NCBI GenBank assembly: GCA_002404295.1
Contig: DHJK01000198.1
Coordinates: forward strand, 5,799-17,841
DNA from: Legionellales bacterium UBA4722
GTDB lineage: Bacteria; Pseudomonadota; Gammaproteobacteria; DSM-16500
Direction: 5' to 3'
Length of the DNA: 12,043 bases
A model generated the notes under the pieces. It worked only from the letters and a program-made list of their open reading frames with translations, was not told the DNA's origin and did not search any database. The position numbers were made by a program, and so were the translations under genes. Each line of letters starts with the position of its first letter. Positions within the stretch are counted from its first letter, which is position 1. Shown in pieces: positions 1 through 7,641 of this stretch.

Positions 1-1
1 A

Positions 2-2233
2 ACTATATATTTACCAATTGCGATCATTATTTTAATTATTTTTCAAAAATTATTTTTTAAAAAAATATTTTCTTATACAAAATTTATTATACCTTTTATA
101 TTGGGTTTTGCTTGGTGTTTATGGTATGCGCATGTTCAGCTATCTTGGGTGCTGCCTTCAGAAAAAGAAGGAAAGCCTCTGCAAATAAGTGGTATCATCA
201 ACACAATTCCAGACATAGAATCTACCCATACAAGTTTTAGATTTTTACTCGATAAAATTCAATACGAAAATAAAACCGAACCTGTGCATGCAATAGTTCA
301 ACTTTCATGGCAATCCGCACCCAAAAAAATACGCGTAGGTGATAAATGGAAATTCACTGTTTACTTAAAAAAAGTAACAGGCCTAATGAATCCGGGTGGT
401 TTCGACATTGAGACATGGAGTTTTCAAGAAGGTATTCGTGCAACGGGTTATGTTGTTAATCAGGAAGGTGTGCTGCTCGCAAGCGAATGGTATCACCATC
501 CTTTAGATCGTATTCGTGAATATTTTAGAGATCAAATAAACAAAAATTTAACAAAAAGTCCTACATCTCACTGGATTACAGCGCTTGCGATCGGTGAAAG
601 ATACGGCATTCCACCTGATGATTGGAAAGTATTAAGAAATACCGGTACTAATCATTTAATGGCGATTGCTGGGCTGCATATTGGTTTTATGGCAGGGTTT
701 GCTTTTAGTATTGTGATGTGGATTTGGCGGCGTCAACCGAAATGGGTTTTGAAAATGCCTGCTCAGCATGCGGGTGCCATCGCAGCACTTATTATGGGAT
801 TGATTTACAGTGCAATGGCGGGATTTTCCCTTCCTACGCAGCGGGCGTGTTTGATGTTATCTTTGTTTTTAATAACAGTCTTATCACGTAGAAAAGTACT
901 ATCATGGCATACATGGAGTTTAGCTTTATTATGCGTATTGCTGCTTAATCCTTTGAGCGTATTGAGTGTTAGTTTTTGGTTATCGTTTAGTTCCATAGCA
1001 CTTATTATTTATGGTGTGCGAGGTCGATTGGCGCCAACGGGATTGTGGTGGAAGCACGGCAGAATACAATGGGTTATTACTATAGGGTTAATTCCACTTA
1101 GTATTGGTTTATTTCAAGAATGTTCTTGGGTTTCATTTATAGCAAATAGTATTGCTATTCCTTGTGTGGGATTTCTTGTTGTTCCGTTAACGTTATTGGG
1201 TTGTTTTTTTCTGCTTATTTCTGGAAAAGTGGGCGGCATTTTTCTTATGTGGGCGGATAAAATAATTTCTTTATTATGGATAGTATTGAGCTATTTGGCG
1301 CATATTTCTTGGGGTACGTGGTATCAGCTGGTTCCTAATGTTTGGTACGTTATTGCAGCGTGCATCGGGATGATTATTTTATTATTGCCAATCGGGTTTC
1401 CCGGAAGAGGTTTTGGCATTATTTGGTTATTACCTATTATTTTTTATAAACCACCTGCGCCGCCAGTGGGCGACGTATGGCTTACGTTGCTTGATGTTGG
1501 GCAAGGTTTATCGGCTGTTTTGCAAACACATAGTCATATTTTAGTCTTTGATGCAGGTGCTCGTTTAAGTGAAAAAAATGATATGGGAGAAAGTGTTGTT
1601 ATTCCATTTTTGCATTCTTTGGGTGTGACGCATGTTGACAGGTTAGTCATAAGTCACGGTGATAATGATCATATTGGGGGTTCATTTGCTATTTTGAAGC
1701 AGTTTCCTACGTATCTAGTTAAAAGCAGTGTGCCAGAAAAATTTTTGAATGTGCCGGCGAGTTATTGTCTTCGGGGTGAAGCGTGGCAGTGGGATCAAGT
1801 GACATTTAAATTTCTTTATCCTACGGTTGATAAATTAGGATTGAATAATGATAGTTCGTGTGTTTTGCGTGTAACGAGTGGAATGCGACATATATTATTA
1901 ACGGGTGATATAGAAAAAATCGCTGAAAATGATTTGATTCAATCAGTGCCTTCAGAGTTAGCGGCGGATGTTATTATTGCACCTCATCATGGTAGTAAAA
2001 CATCGGGATTGGATGAATTCATTTCGTTGGTGCATCCAAAAATAGCTTTATTTCCTGTGGGGTATCGAAATCGATATCATTTTCCTAATCCTTTAGTAGT
2101 TCAAAGATATCATGAGATAGGTGCGATTTCTTTTGATAGTGTACAGTCTGGCGCTATTCAATTGAAAATATCGCGGCAGGATAAGAGTTTGATACCTTCT
2201 CAATATAGAGCTCAACATACGCACTATTGGTAA
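2..2233 (+). CDS. comEC: ComEC/Rec2 family DNA-uptake channel protein (5' end outside window)
   Basis: ComEC forms the inner-membrane channel that carries single-stranded DNA into the cytoplasm during natural transformation. The frame is open to the left edge without a stop, and its first visible residues are a hydrophobic membrane stretch, so the gene starts upstream of the window; the TTG at 101 is only an internal codon. Three parts are visible: a soluble OB-fold-like region (about 130-520), the multi-helix competence domain (about 540-1480) with the typical AIAGLHIG motif at 662-685, and a C-terminal metallo-beta-lactamase-like domain (about 1475-2200). That last domain has LDVGQG, the metal-binding motif SHGDNDHIGG (from 1652) and APHHGSKTS near 1980. 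The domain appears complete and potentially catalytic. About 743 residues are visible, matching the usual 700-800. No clear terminator follows. The family call is very secure; whether the cell is competent cannot be told from this gene. Confidence 0.95.
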   Translation, partial: TIYLPIAIIILIIFQKLFFKKIFSYTKFIIPFILGFAWCLWYAHVQLSWVLPSEKEGKPLQISGIINTIPDIESTHTSFRFLLDKIQYENKTEPVHAIVQLSWQSAPKKIRVGDKWKFTVYLKKVTGLMNPGGFDIETWSFQEGIRATGYVVNQEGVLLASEWYHHPLDRIREYFRDQINKNLTKSPTSHWITALAIGERYGIPPDDWKVLRNTGTNHLMAIAGLHIGFMAGFAFSIVMWIWRRQPKWVLKMPAQHAGAIAALIMGLIYSAMAGFSLPTQRACLMLSLFLITVLSRRKVLSWHTWSLALLCVLLLNPLSVLSVSFWLSFSSIALIIYGVRGRLAPTGLWWKHGRIQWVITIGLIPLSIGLFQECSWVSFIANSIAIPCVGFLVVPLTLLGCFFLLISGKVGGIFLMWADKIISLLWIVLSYLAHISWGTWYQLVPNVWYVIAACIGMIILLLPIGFPGRGFGIIWLLPIIFYKPPAPPVGDVWLTLLDVGQGLSAVLQTHSHILVFDAGARLSEKNDMGESVVIPFLHSLGVTHVDRLVISHGDNDHIGGSFAILKQFPTYLVKSSVPEKFLNVPASYCLRGEAWQWDQVTFKFLYPTVDKLGLNNDSSCVLRVTSGMRHILLTGDIEKIAENDLIQSVPSELAADVIIAPHHGSKTSGLDEFISLVHPKIALFPVGYRNRYHFPNPLVVQRYHEIGAISFDSVQSGAIQLKISRQDKSLIPSQYRAQHTHYW

Positions 2234-2400
2234 TCTTATGATATAATATGCCTTGTTCAAAACATTAGTAAAAAGTTCATTTTGCTAGCGTCATTACGAA
2301 TTATGTAACCTTTACAGCTATGGCGGTGGTGAGCTAAGCAAAGCCCCTGCAAGGGCAAGTGTCGTAAGAAGTCTCACAGAAATCCTAAATAACCTGTTGT

Positions 2401-2428
2401 TTGACACTCTTATACTGATTATTATAAG
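2401..2428 (+). promoter_or_regulatory. Sigma-70 type promoter for the MFS gene
   Basis: A perfect -35 box TTGACA (2401-2406) is followed after 16 bases by TATAAG (2423-2428). Transcription would start near 2435, giving a leader of about 25 bases before the ATG at 2460, with a GGAAAG ribosome site at 2450-2455. The spacing and the exact -35 match make this the best promoter in the window; no operator-like repeat is seen around it. Confidence 0.7.
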
Positions 2429-2459
2429 CAGCTCATAATTAAAATAACTGGAAAGTGTC

Positions 2460-3707
2460 ATGGCAAGTCTCTTGCAACACAAATTGTCTAATTTTAAAAC
2501 AATCCTGCTTTATGGCATAGTGTCATTTTTCTTGTTTTTTGAAATGGCAGTTCAGGTATCGCCGAGTGTTATGGCCACTCAATTGATGCACGATTTAAAC
2601 ATAGGTGCATTTGGTTTAGGCTTTATGTCTAGTGTGTATTTTTATTCCTATACGGCTATGCAAATTCCTTCTGGTATTTTATTTGATAAATACAGTCCTC
2701 GTACTATTATTACTCTAGCCATTTTGGTTTGTACGCTTGGCACGCTACTTTTTTCTTTTGCGGATAGCATACTTTTGGGTTCTTTGGCGCGTTTATTAAT
2801 GGGTGCTGGGTCAGCATTCGCATTTGTGGCAGTTTTGGTGGTTACCGCAGATTTATTTAAATCAAAACATTTTGCAATGATGACGGGAATCACTCAAATG
2901 CTGGCGGCGTTTGGCGCGATGGCAGGGCAGATGCCTATTAGTGTTTTATTGAATCATGTAGGTTGGCGTCATACGTTATGGATTTTAGTGTTGATTGGGC
3001 TCGTGCTTACTATCACGGTGTGGAAATTATTAAAGTATGAAAAAAACAATGTGGTAGAAAGCACTATTCATCCTCACATGGATATTAAAACTAGCTTTAA
3101 AAAAATAATTTCAGATCGGCAAACTTGGTATATCGCTTTATATGCTTGTTTATTATGGGCGCCAATGTCGAGTTTTGCATCGTTATGGGGTGTGCCATTT
3201 TTAGTGAGTGCGGATCATTTAGGACAAACTACAGCTGCGTTTGTTTGTTCTTTTATGTGGTTAGGATTGGCGCTTGCGAGTCCTTTGTTGGGGATGCTGT
3301 CTACTGCGATGAACAATAGAGTGTTTCCGCTTTATATTTCAGCGTTGATTGGGGCTATTTCTTTTGGGCTGATTTTAGAATTTCATTTGTCGTTGATATT
3401 GCTTGGGGTGCTTTTGTTCCTTGCAGGTGCTGCTTGCTCTGGGCAAGCCTTAAGCTTTACTTTAGTTAAGGAAAATAATCCAACTTCTGTTAAGGCCACA
3501 GCGATTGCTTTTAATAATATGGCAGTTGTGATTTCAGGTGCTTTTTTTCAGCCTATTATTGGGAAGTTAATTGAGTCTGGGAATGAGGGGGTTTTGGCAT
3601 TGAATAATCCTGCGCATTTTAAGCAAGGGTTGTATCTTGTGTTGGGTGCGTATGTGATTGCTTTTTTTGTTGCGGTTGGGTTGATTAAAGAGACGGCTGG
3701 TCGGTAA
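2460..3707 (+). CDS. Major facilitator superfamily transporter
   Basis: A 415-residue inner-membrane secondary transporter with about 12 hydrophobic helices in two halves. Helices run at roughly 15-38, 52-72, 84-104, 108-130, 138-160 and 170-190, then six more between 222 and 410. A hydrophilic loop separates the halves (about 191-220). The MFS signature loop between helices 2 and 3 is visible as GILFDKYSPR (residues 72-81), a variant of the G-x-L-a-D-r-x-g-R-r motif. ARLLMGAGSA (110-119) is the typical helix-4 segment. The type resembles the permeases expanded in Legionella and Coxiella, where some (Pht proteins) carry amino acids or nucleosides, but the substrate cannot be assigned from sequence. 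It has its own promoter and stands alone; the next gene converges on it, with a long palindrome in between. ATG at 2460 is chosen because a ribosome site precedes it and helix 1 follows directly. Confidence 0.9.
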   Translation: MASLLQHKLSNFKTILLYGIVSFFLFFEMAVQVSPSVMATQLMHDLNIGAFGLGFMSSVYFYSYTAMQIPSGILFDKYSPRTIITLAILVCTLGTLLFSFADSILLGSLARLLMGAGSAFAFVAVLVVTADLFKSKHFAMMTGITQMLAAFGAMAGQMPISVLLNHVGWRHTLWILVLIGLVLTITVWKLLKYEKNNVVESTIHPHMDIKTSFKKIISDRQTWYIALYACLLWAPMSSFASLWGVPFLVSADHLGQTTAAFVCSFMWLGLALASPLLGMLSTAMNNRVFPLYISALIGAISFGLILEFHLSLILLGVLLFLAGAACSGQALSFTLVKENNPTSVKATAIAFNNMAVVISGAFFQPIIGKLIESGNEGVLALNNPAHFKQGLYLVLGAYVIAFFVAVGLIKETAGR

Positions 3708-3708
3708 T

Positions 3709-3855
3709 GTAACCAGCTCACTTCATCGTCGTCATTGCGAGCGAAGCGAAGCAATCCATCTCGAAAGCAAAGCTTAGTACCTAAGATCAGCTTTCTGAAG
3801 CATTGCTTTCGAGATGGATTGCTTCGCTTCGCTCGCAATGACGGCGGTGAGTTAC
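3709..3855. repeat. Palindromic intergenic element, copy A (41-bp perfect arms)
   Basis: Bases 3730-3770 and 3803-3843 are perfect reverse complements over 41 bases, separated by a 32-base loop. The arm begins CGTCATTGCGAGCGAAGCGA. Pairing extends imperfectly outward: CTCAC (3717-3721) with GTGAG (3847-3851), and GTAAC (3709-3713) with GTTAC (3851-3855). It lies between two convergent genes (the MFS gene and mltD), so both transcripts would end in or near this hairpin; no T-run follows the stem on either strand, so it is not a classic intrinsic terminator. Related copies are at 9351-9474 and, truncated, at 12024-12043. I know the opening CGTCATTGCGAG motif as one common in dispersed palindromic repeats of several bacterial genomes, including Rickettsiales. 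It codes for nothing convincing. Confidence 0.93.
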
Positions 3856-3880
3856 GTATCGTAGAAATAACGCAGATATA

Positions 3881-5497
3881 TTAACCGTGAGTAGGGATAA
3901 CTAATCTATCCCCTTCTTGAATAGCATTATTAGGCAATAAATTTGCAAGCCGCACTTCAGGCGCTGTCAGGTGATACTTCCTAGCAATCTTTTCAACCGT
4001 ATCGCCCTCGCGTACCACATACACCGTATCACCCGATACAAGTTGATATTTCTGCACATTATTCATTTTTGCTAAATGCGTTGGGACAATAAGCTTAGAT
4101 CCTGCTGGAACTGGACCTATCCGTCTAAGTTGATTCGCAATCAACACAGCTTTAATAGGAAGATGGAATTTATCTGAAATTTTCTTTAGATTATCCCCTT
4201 CGCGAACCATATATAATGTATCTCCAGGCTGCATATAATAGGGTTCATGCGTATTTTCCAGTCTGGCGAGTGCAGCATTGTTATTGCTGGAAAACGTGGG
4301 ATGGGTTTTTTCAGCATCCAAAATAGCTTGTGCTAAATTGGTGTTTGATTTTTGAATTCGCAAATGCGAGCCTGGCTTTAGGGTGTTGCTGCTTAAGGAA
4401 TTCATTTTTCGTAGAGAAGGCGCTGTTGTTTTATACTTATTTGCAAGTGCAAGCAATGTATCACCGCGCCGCACTGTGTACTGATTGGTGGTCGATCTTC
4501 CATATAAAGGCGAACGCGTAAAATTCTCAGTAAATTGTTCAACATTTTGAATAGGAAGCACTAATTTAAAAGGGCCATTTGGATCTGTTGCAGTATGATT
4601 ATAGCCCGGATTCAATTGTTTTAAATCTTGGACGCTTAAACCTGCGAGATAAGCTGCATGAGGCAAGTCAATTTGTCCTCCCACATCAACTTGTGCAAGA
4701 TAGGGTGCATTATGCACGGATGGAAAATTAATAGGGTATCGCTCAGGATTTGCGATAATAATAGCTAATGCGAGCAAGCGAGGCACGTAATCACGCGTTT
4801 GTTGCGAAAGCGGAAGTGACCAAAAGTCAGTGTTTCTGCCATCGCGGATATTCCTATGAATGGCTGCCAATACATTTCCTTCGCCTGTATTATACGCCGC
4901 AATCGCAAGTAACCAATTCCCATCAAAAAACCCGCCCAAATACACAAGATAATCTAACGCTGCTTTAGTGGACGCAATAACATCACGTCTACCGTCATAC
5001 CACCAATTTTGTTTAACACCAAAACCTGTTGCTGTGTCAGGCATCATTTGCCAAATGCCGCCCGCGCCCGCAGTTGAATAAGCAAATGGATTATAAGCGC
5101 TTTCAATCATGGGTAATAAAACCATCTCAACAGGTAGATGACGTTTTTTAACTTGTTGTGAAATGTAATAGAGATAAGGCGCTGCACGTTGTGCAGAGTG
5201 TAATAAAAAATTGGGGTTATTCATAAAAAAATTAAGTTGTGCTTGAACTTCAGGGCTGTCTTCATAATGATGTAAAGTAAATTCAGAGCGCAATAAATCC
5301 CAAATGTTATTGGCATTGTGAAAGCGATAAATATCATCTGCTAAATTTTGTTTGTGTTCTTTGGAATAGGGGAGTGTTTTTTGGTAATCCTGAATCCCTT
5401 CGATATTCGGATAGGCGATTGCAATGCTACTGATCAATGAACAGCAAATGCCAAGTACTATCTTCCTTTTGAGTAATCTGCACCACGCTTGTATCAT
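3881..5497 (-). CDS. mltD: Membrane-bound lytic murein transglycosylase D-like, three LysM domains
   Basis: This enzyme cleaves the MurNAc-GlcNAc bond of peptidoglycan in the periplasm, forming 1,6-anhydro ends, for wall turnover. The 538 residues start with a basic segment and a hydrophobic stretch (about 12-28) ending AIA-YP, a likely Sec signal peptide. A SLT/goose-lysozyme-like domain spans about 110-250. Its catalytic glutamate is Glu132 in IESAYNP, followed by GAGGIWQMMPDTA (144-156) and AIAAYNTGEGNV (198-209). Three LysM peptidoglycan-binding domains follow at about 339-382, 428-472 and 492-536. E. coli MltD is shorter (about 450 residues) with two LysM domains and is a lipoprotein; here I see no good lipobox (the LGIC near residue 18 is not canonical), so the protein may be released or held only by its LysM modules. 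The gene is divergent from yafS, as a neighbour of yafS-rnhA-dnaQ in E. coli. The ATG at 5497 has only a weak ribosome site. Confidence 0.93.
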   Translation of the reverse strand: MIQAWCRLLKRKIVLGICCSLISSIAIAYPNIEGIQDYQKTLPYSKEHKQNLADDIYRFHNANNIWDLLRSEFTLHHYEDSPEVQAQLNFFMNNPNFLLHSAQRAAPYLYYISQQVKKRHLPVEMVLLPMIESAYNPFAYSTAGAGGIWQMMPDTATGFGVKQNWWYDGRRDVIASTKAALDYLVYLGGFFDGNWLLAIAAYNTGEGNVLAAIHRNIRDGRNTDFWSLPLSQQTRDYVPRLLALAIIIANPERYPINFPSVHNAPYLAQVDVGGQIDLPHAAYLAGLSVQDLKQLNPGYNHTATDPNGPFKLVLPIQNVEQFTENFTRSPLYGRSTTNQYTVRRGDTLLALANKYKTTAPSLRKMNSLSSNTLKPGSHLRIQKSNTNLAQAILDAEKTHPTFSSNNNAALARLENTHEPYYMQPGDTLYMVREGDNLKKISDKFHLPIKAVLIANQLRRIGPVPAGSKLIVPTHLAKMNNVQKYQLVSGDTVYVVREGDTVEKIARKYHLTAPEVRLANLLPNNAIQEGDRLVIPTHG

Positions 5498-5563
5498 TAG
5501 TGATAACCAATAAATATCTAGAAAGATGCAAAACTAATCAAACAATACTAACATAGAAGTCGT

Positions 5564-5593
5564 TTTACATGCGAAAACTATTTAAGGTATATT
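5564..5593 (+). promoter_or_regulatory. Probable promoter of the yafS-rnhA-dnaQ unit
   Basis: TTTACA (5564-5569) and TATATT (5588-5593) are separated by 18 bases, a reasonable sigma-70 promoter. The predicted start of transcription near 5600 lies downstream of the GTG at 5594, which argues that translation begins at the TTG at 5627 instead. The divergent mltD promoter must lie in the same roughly 100-base gap; on that strand only weak boxes are seen. Confidence 0.55.
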
Positions 5594-5613
5594 GTGCTTT
5601 ATACCATAGCATG

Positions 5614-5619
5614 GGAAGG
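5614..5619 (+). promoter_or_regulatory. Ribosome binding site fixing a TTG start for yafS
   Basis: GGAAGG lies 7 bases upstream of an in-frame TTG at 5627. The alternative GTG at 5594 overlaps the end of the -10 box and has no ribosome site, so the TTG is preferred. Confidence 0.6.
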
Positions 5620-5626
5620 CGCTCAC

Positions 5627-6373
5627 TTGGTCAAAACTTACCGAACCTTGCAACATTGGGATCATTGGCTGTCTCGCTTTTTAGGCGCTCGCGTTTTAGA
5701 GGCTGAGCAAAAAATCTTGACTCGGATTTGTGCAGAGCGTTATGGAAAACATGCTGTATTAATTGGTGTGCCGCGTCAACATACGTTATTAAACGCGAGT
5801 CATATCTCTAATCGTGTTATTATGAGCCCGCTGGTTAATAAATTTAAAGATGTTCAGACGATTGAAAGTGATTTTTATGAGCTGCCTATTATTCCAGGTA
5901 GTATTGATTTAGTGATTTTGCCGCATACCTTAGACTTTATCGATAATCCGCATCGGTTACTGCTTGAAGCCTGTAGAATTGTTAAACCGGAAGGCGATAT
6001 TATTATTATGGGATTTAATCCACTGAGTCTTTGGGGATTAAAGAAATATATGTCTAAAAATAAAAATAGTCCTTGGAATGGTAATTTTATTGCGGTAAGT
6101 AAAGTGGTCGAGTGGCTAAAATTAGCTGATTTTCAAATTATGCAAGAAGATATGTTATTTTTTAGACCACCTGTTACACATGAAAAAACGTTTCACAAAC
6201 TTCGATTTCTTGAATGGATAGGGCGTAAATGTTTTATGCCATTTGGCGGAATTTATACATTAACTGCAAAAGCAAAAGTGATTCCTTTAATGCCTATTAA
6301 ATTACTTTGGAAACAAAAAATAGCGCCCCTGTCAGCGACTTTTTCAGGCCCTAGCATGCGAGATGGAAAATGA
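5627..6373 (+). CDS. yafS: YafS-like class I SAM-dependent methyltransferase family protein
   Basis: A 248-residue cytosolic protein of the Methyltransf_11-like fold; substrate unknown. The best match I can recall is E. coli YafS: the stretch [19 protein letters not shown] and the following [14 protein letters not shown] align with YafS HTLPWCTDPHRLLREADRV and GFNPISFMGLRKLV. The location, directly before rnhA and dnaQ and next to mltD, is also that of yafS. The glycine-rich SAM loop expected after beta-strand 1 is poorly kept ([13 protein letters not shown] instead of an E/D-x-G-x-G-x-G pattern), while the acidic end of strand 2 (IESDF) and strand 4 (IDLVILPH) are recognisable. Whether it binds SAM is therefore uncertain. 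The stop overlaps the rnhA start as ATGA, so the two are translationally coupled. The TTG start rests on a good ribosome site; a GTG at 5594 would add 11 residues. Confidence 0.8.
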   Translation: MVKTYRTLQHWDHWLSRFLGARVLEAEQKILTRICAERYGKHAVLIGVPRQHTLLNASHISNRVIMSPLVNKFKDVQTIESDFYELPIIPGSIDLVILPHTLDFIDNPHRLLLEACRIVKPEGDIIIMGFNPLSLWGLKKYMSKNKNSPWNGNFIAVSKVVEWLKLADFQIMQEDMLFFRPPVTHEKTFHKLRFLEWIGRKCFMPFGGIYTLTAKAKVIPLMPIKLLWKQKIAPLSATFSGPSMRDGK

Positions 6374-6828
6374 AACGGATTCTTGTTTATACAGATGGTG
6401 CTTGTCGCGGTAATCCGGGCCCGGGCGGCTGGGGGGCGTTGTTGCGATACAGTGACCGGGAAAAATTGCTTTCTGGTGGGGAGTTAGATACGACGAATAA
6501 TCGCATGGAGTTAATGGCGGCTATTCAAGCGTTGACTGCGATCAAAGAGAGTTGTGTTATTGAGTTGTATACGGATTCACAATATGTGCAAAAAGGGATA
6601 ACAGAATGGTTACCTGGGTGGAAAAAACGGCAGTGGAAAAAAGCGGATAAGAAACCAGTTAAAAATGTGGACTTGTGGCAAGCGCTTGATACGCAGACGC
6701 AACGCCATCAGGTTTCATGGCATTGGGTAAGAGGGCATAGTGGTCATATCGAAAATGAGTTGGTGGATGCGTTGGCTAATAAAGCGATTGATGATTTTCA
6801 AAAAGAAAAACTAACAGAGAAAAAGTGA
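6370..6828 (+). CDS. rnhA: Ribonuclease HI
   Basis: RNase HI cuts the RNA strand of RNA:DNA hybrids, removing R-loops and primers in the cytoplasm. The 152-residue protein is the usual length (155 in E. coli). All active-site residues are present one position earlier than in E. coli: Asp9 (YTDGAC), Glu47 (NRMELMA), Asp69 (YTDSQYV), His123 (RGHSGH) and Asp133 (NELVDALAN). The basic handle that grips the hybrid is present at about 80-100 ([17 protein letters not shown]). The ATG overlaps the stop of yafS by four bases, and the stop overlaps the start of dnaQ, so the three genes form one tightly packed unit. In E. coli rnhA and dnaQ are divergent; here they run in the same direction. A strong ribosome site is lacking, which fits translational coupling. 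Confidence 0.97.
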   Translation: MKRILVYTDGACRGNPGPGGWGALLRYSDREKLLSGGELDTTNNRMELMAAIQALTAIKESCVIELYTDSQYVQKGITEWLPGWKKRQWKKADKKPVKNVDLWQALDTQTQRHQVSWHWVRGHSGHIENELVDALANKAIDDFQKEKLTEKK

Positions 6829-7505
6829 TGAGACAGATCGTACTCGATACTGAAACAACCGGTTTGCTGACAAAAGATAATCATCGGATTATTGAAATAG
6901 GTTGTATTGAATTAGTGAATCGTAAGTTTACAGGTAAGCGTTATCATCAATATATCAATCCAGAGCGACCCGTCGATGAGGGCGCGTTGGAAGTGCATGG
7001 TCTTTCAAATCAATTTTTAGATGATAAACCGCTTTTCAATGATATCGTTCAAGAATTTATGGCTTTTATTGATGGGGCAGAGTTGATTATTCATAATGCG
7101 CCATTTGACGTTGGGTTTATCAATTATGAGCTGTCGCTTGCGAAGAAAAAATGGCGAACGGTTGCGGATTATTGTCGGATTATTGATACATTAGTGTTAG
7201 CGAGGCAGTTGCACGTAGGTCAACGTAATAGTTTGGATGCGTTATGTAAACGTTATAAAATTGATAATTCCACTCGTGACTTGCATGGCGCTTTGCTTGA
7301 TTCGCATTTGCTTGCTCAAGTTTATTTGGCGATGACTGGGGGGCAGGGGAGTTTGTTTGATGAGATGAAAATGACGGAGTTAGAAGAGCGAGTGATACAG
7401 AATGCATCCCCTTCTGTTAAAAAACATAGAAAACTTATCATTCTAAATGCCACTCCAGATGAAATAGCTGCACATGAAAGTAAGCTAAAAGAAATGTTAT
7501 CGTAA
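6828..7505 (+). CDS. dnaQ: DNA polymerase III epsilon subunit (3'-5' proofreading exonuclease)
   Basis: Epsilon is the proofreading exonuclease of the replicative polymerase core, binding the alpha and theta subunits. The 225-residue protein shows the full DEDDh active site: Asp7 and Glu9 (LDTETTG), Asp94 (HNAPFDVGF), His153 and Asp158 (LHGALLDSH). Further family stretches are VHGLSNQFL (57-65), RNSLDALC (133-140) and QVYLAMTGGQ (164-173). After the nuclease domain a variable linker leads to a C-terminal segment ending DEIAAHESKL, close to the E. coli alpha-binding tail. The ATG at 6828 shares its A with the rnhA stop; a GTG at 6825 would add one residue. The gene is last in the unit and is followed by a large terminator-like palindrome. 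Length is slightly below E. coli (243), with differences in the N-terminus and linker only. Confidence 0.97.
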   Translation: MRQIVLDTETTGLLTKDNHRIIEIGCIELVNRKFTGKRYHQYINPERPVDEGALEVHGLSNQFLDDKPLFNDIVQEFMAFIDGAELIIHNAPFDVGFINYELSLAKKKWRTVADYCRIIDTLVLARQLHVGQRNSLDALCKRYKIDNSTRDLHGALLDSHLLAQVYLAMTGGQGSLFDEMKMTELEERVIQNASPSVKKHRKLIILNATPDEIAAHESKLKEMLS

Positions 7506-7531
7506 TTTATTCAGCGTGCGCCCCCAAAAAC

Positions 7532-7635
7532 AGTCTGTGATAAAGCGCTATTAATCATATGCCTTCCCCCTCCGGGCTGAGGGACCCGATTAATAGCCCT
7601 TATCACAGACTATGCATTAAAGAGCGCTTTTTTTT
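7532..7635. terminator. Large palindrome, probable bidirectional terminator between dnaQ and yccA
   Basis: Bases 7532-7556 and 7588-7611 are inverted copies: 12 pairs (AGTCTGTGATAA), one small internal mismatch (AGC against GG), then 10 pairs (GCTATTAATC). The 31-base loop contains a second hairpin CCCTC (7568-7572) / GAGGG (7579-7583). For transcripts coming from yccA on the minus strand the stem is followed after one base by TTTTT, a textbook intrinsic terminator. For dnaQ transcripts, a run of eight T (7628-7635) comes 16 bases after the stem, preceded by AGCGCTTT. That octamer can alternatively pair with AAAGCGCT at 7542-7549 inside the left arm. The convergent position fits two-way termination. 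A small RNA or a mobile palindrome remains possible. Confidence 0.65.
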
Positions 7636-7641
7636 GTTATG

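Noticed and set aside
101..103. TTG at 101 as the comEC start
   Set aside because: The frame is open to base 2 and codes for a further hydrophobic segment typical of the ComEC N-terminus, so the true start is outside the window.
2285..2345. CGTCATTACGA near 2287 as a decayed copy of the palindromic element
   Set aside because: Only about ten bases resemble the arm and no matching inverted arm follows; too short to support.
3548..3838. Minus-strand open frame of 96 codons
   Set aside because: It is made of the palindromic element plus antisense of the MFS gene end; such elements often give false open frames.
7511..7558. Minus-strand 15-codon open frame preceded by a G-rich ribosome-site-like sequence (GGAGGGGGAAGG)
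   Set aside because: It lies within the hairpin after yccA, leads to no downstream gene on that strand, and would be folded in the stem; probably chance.
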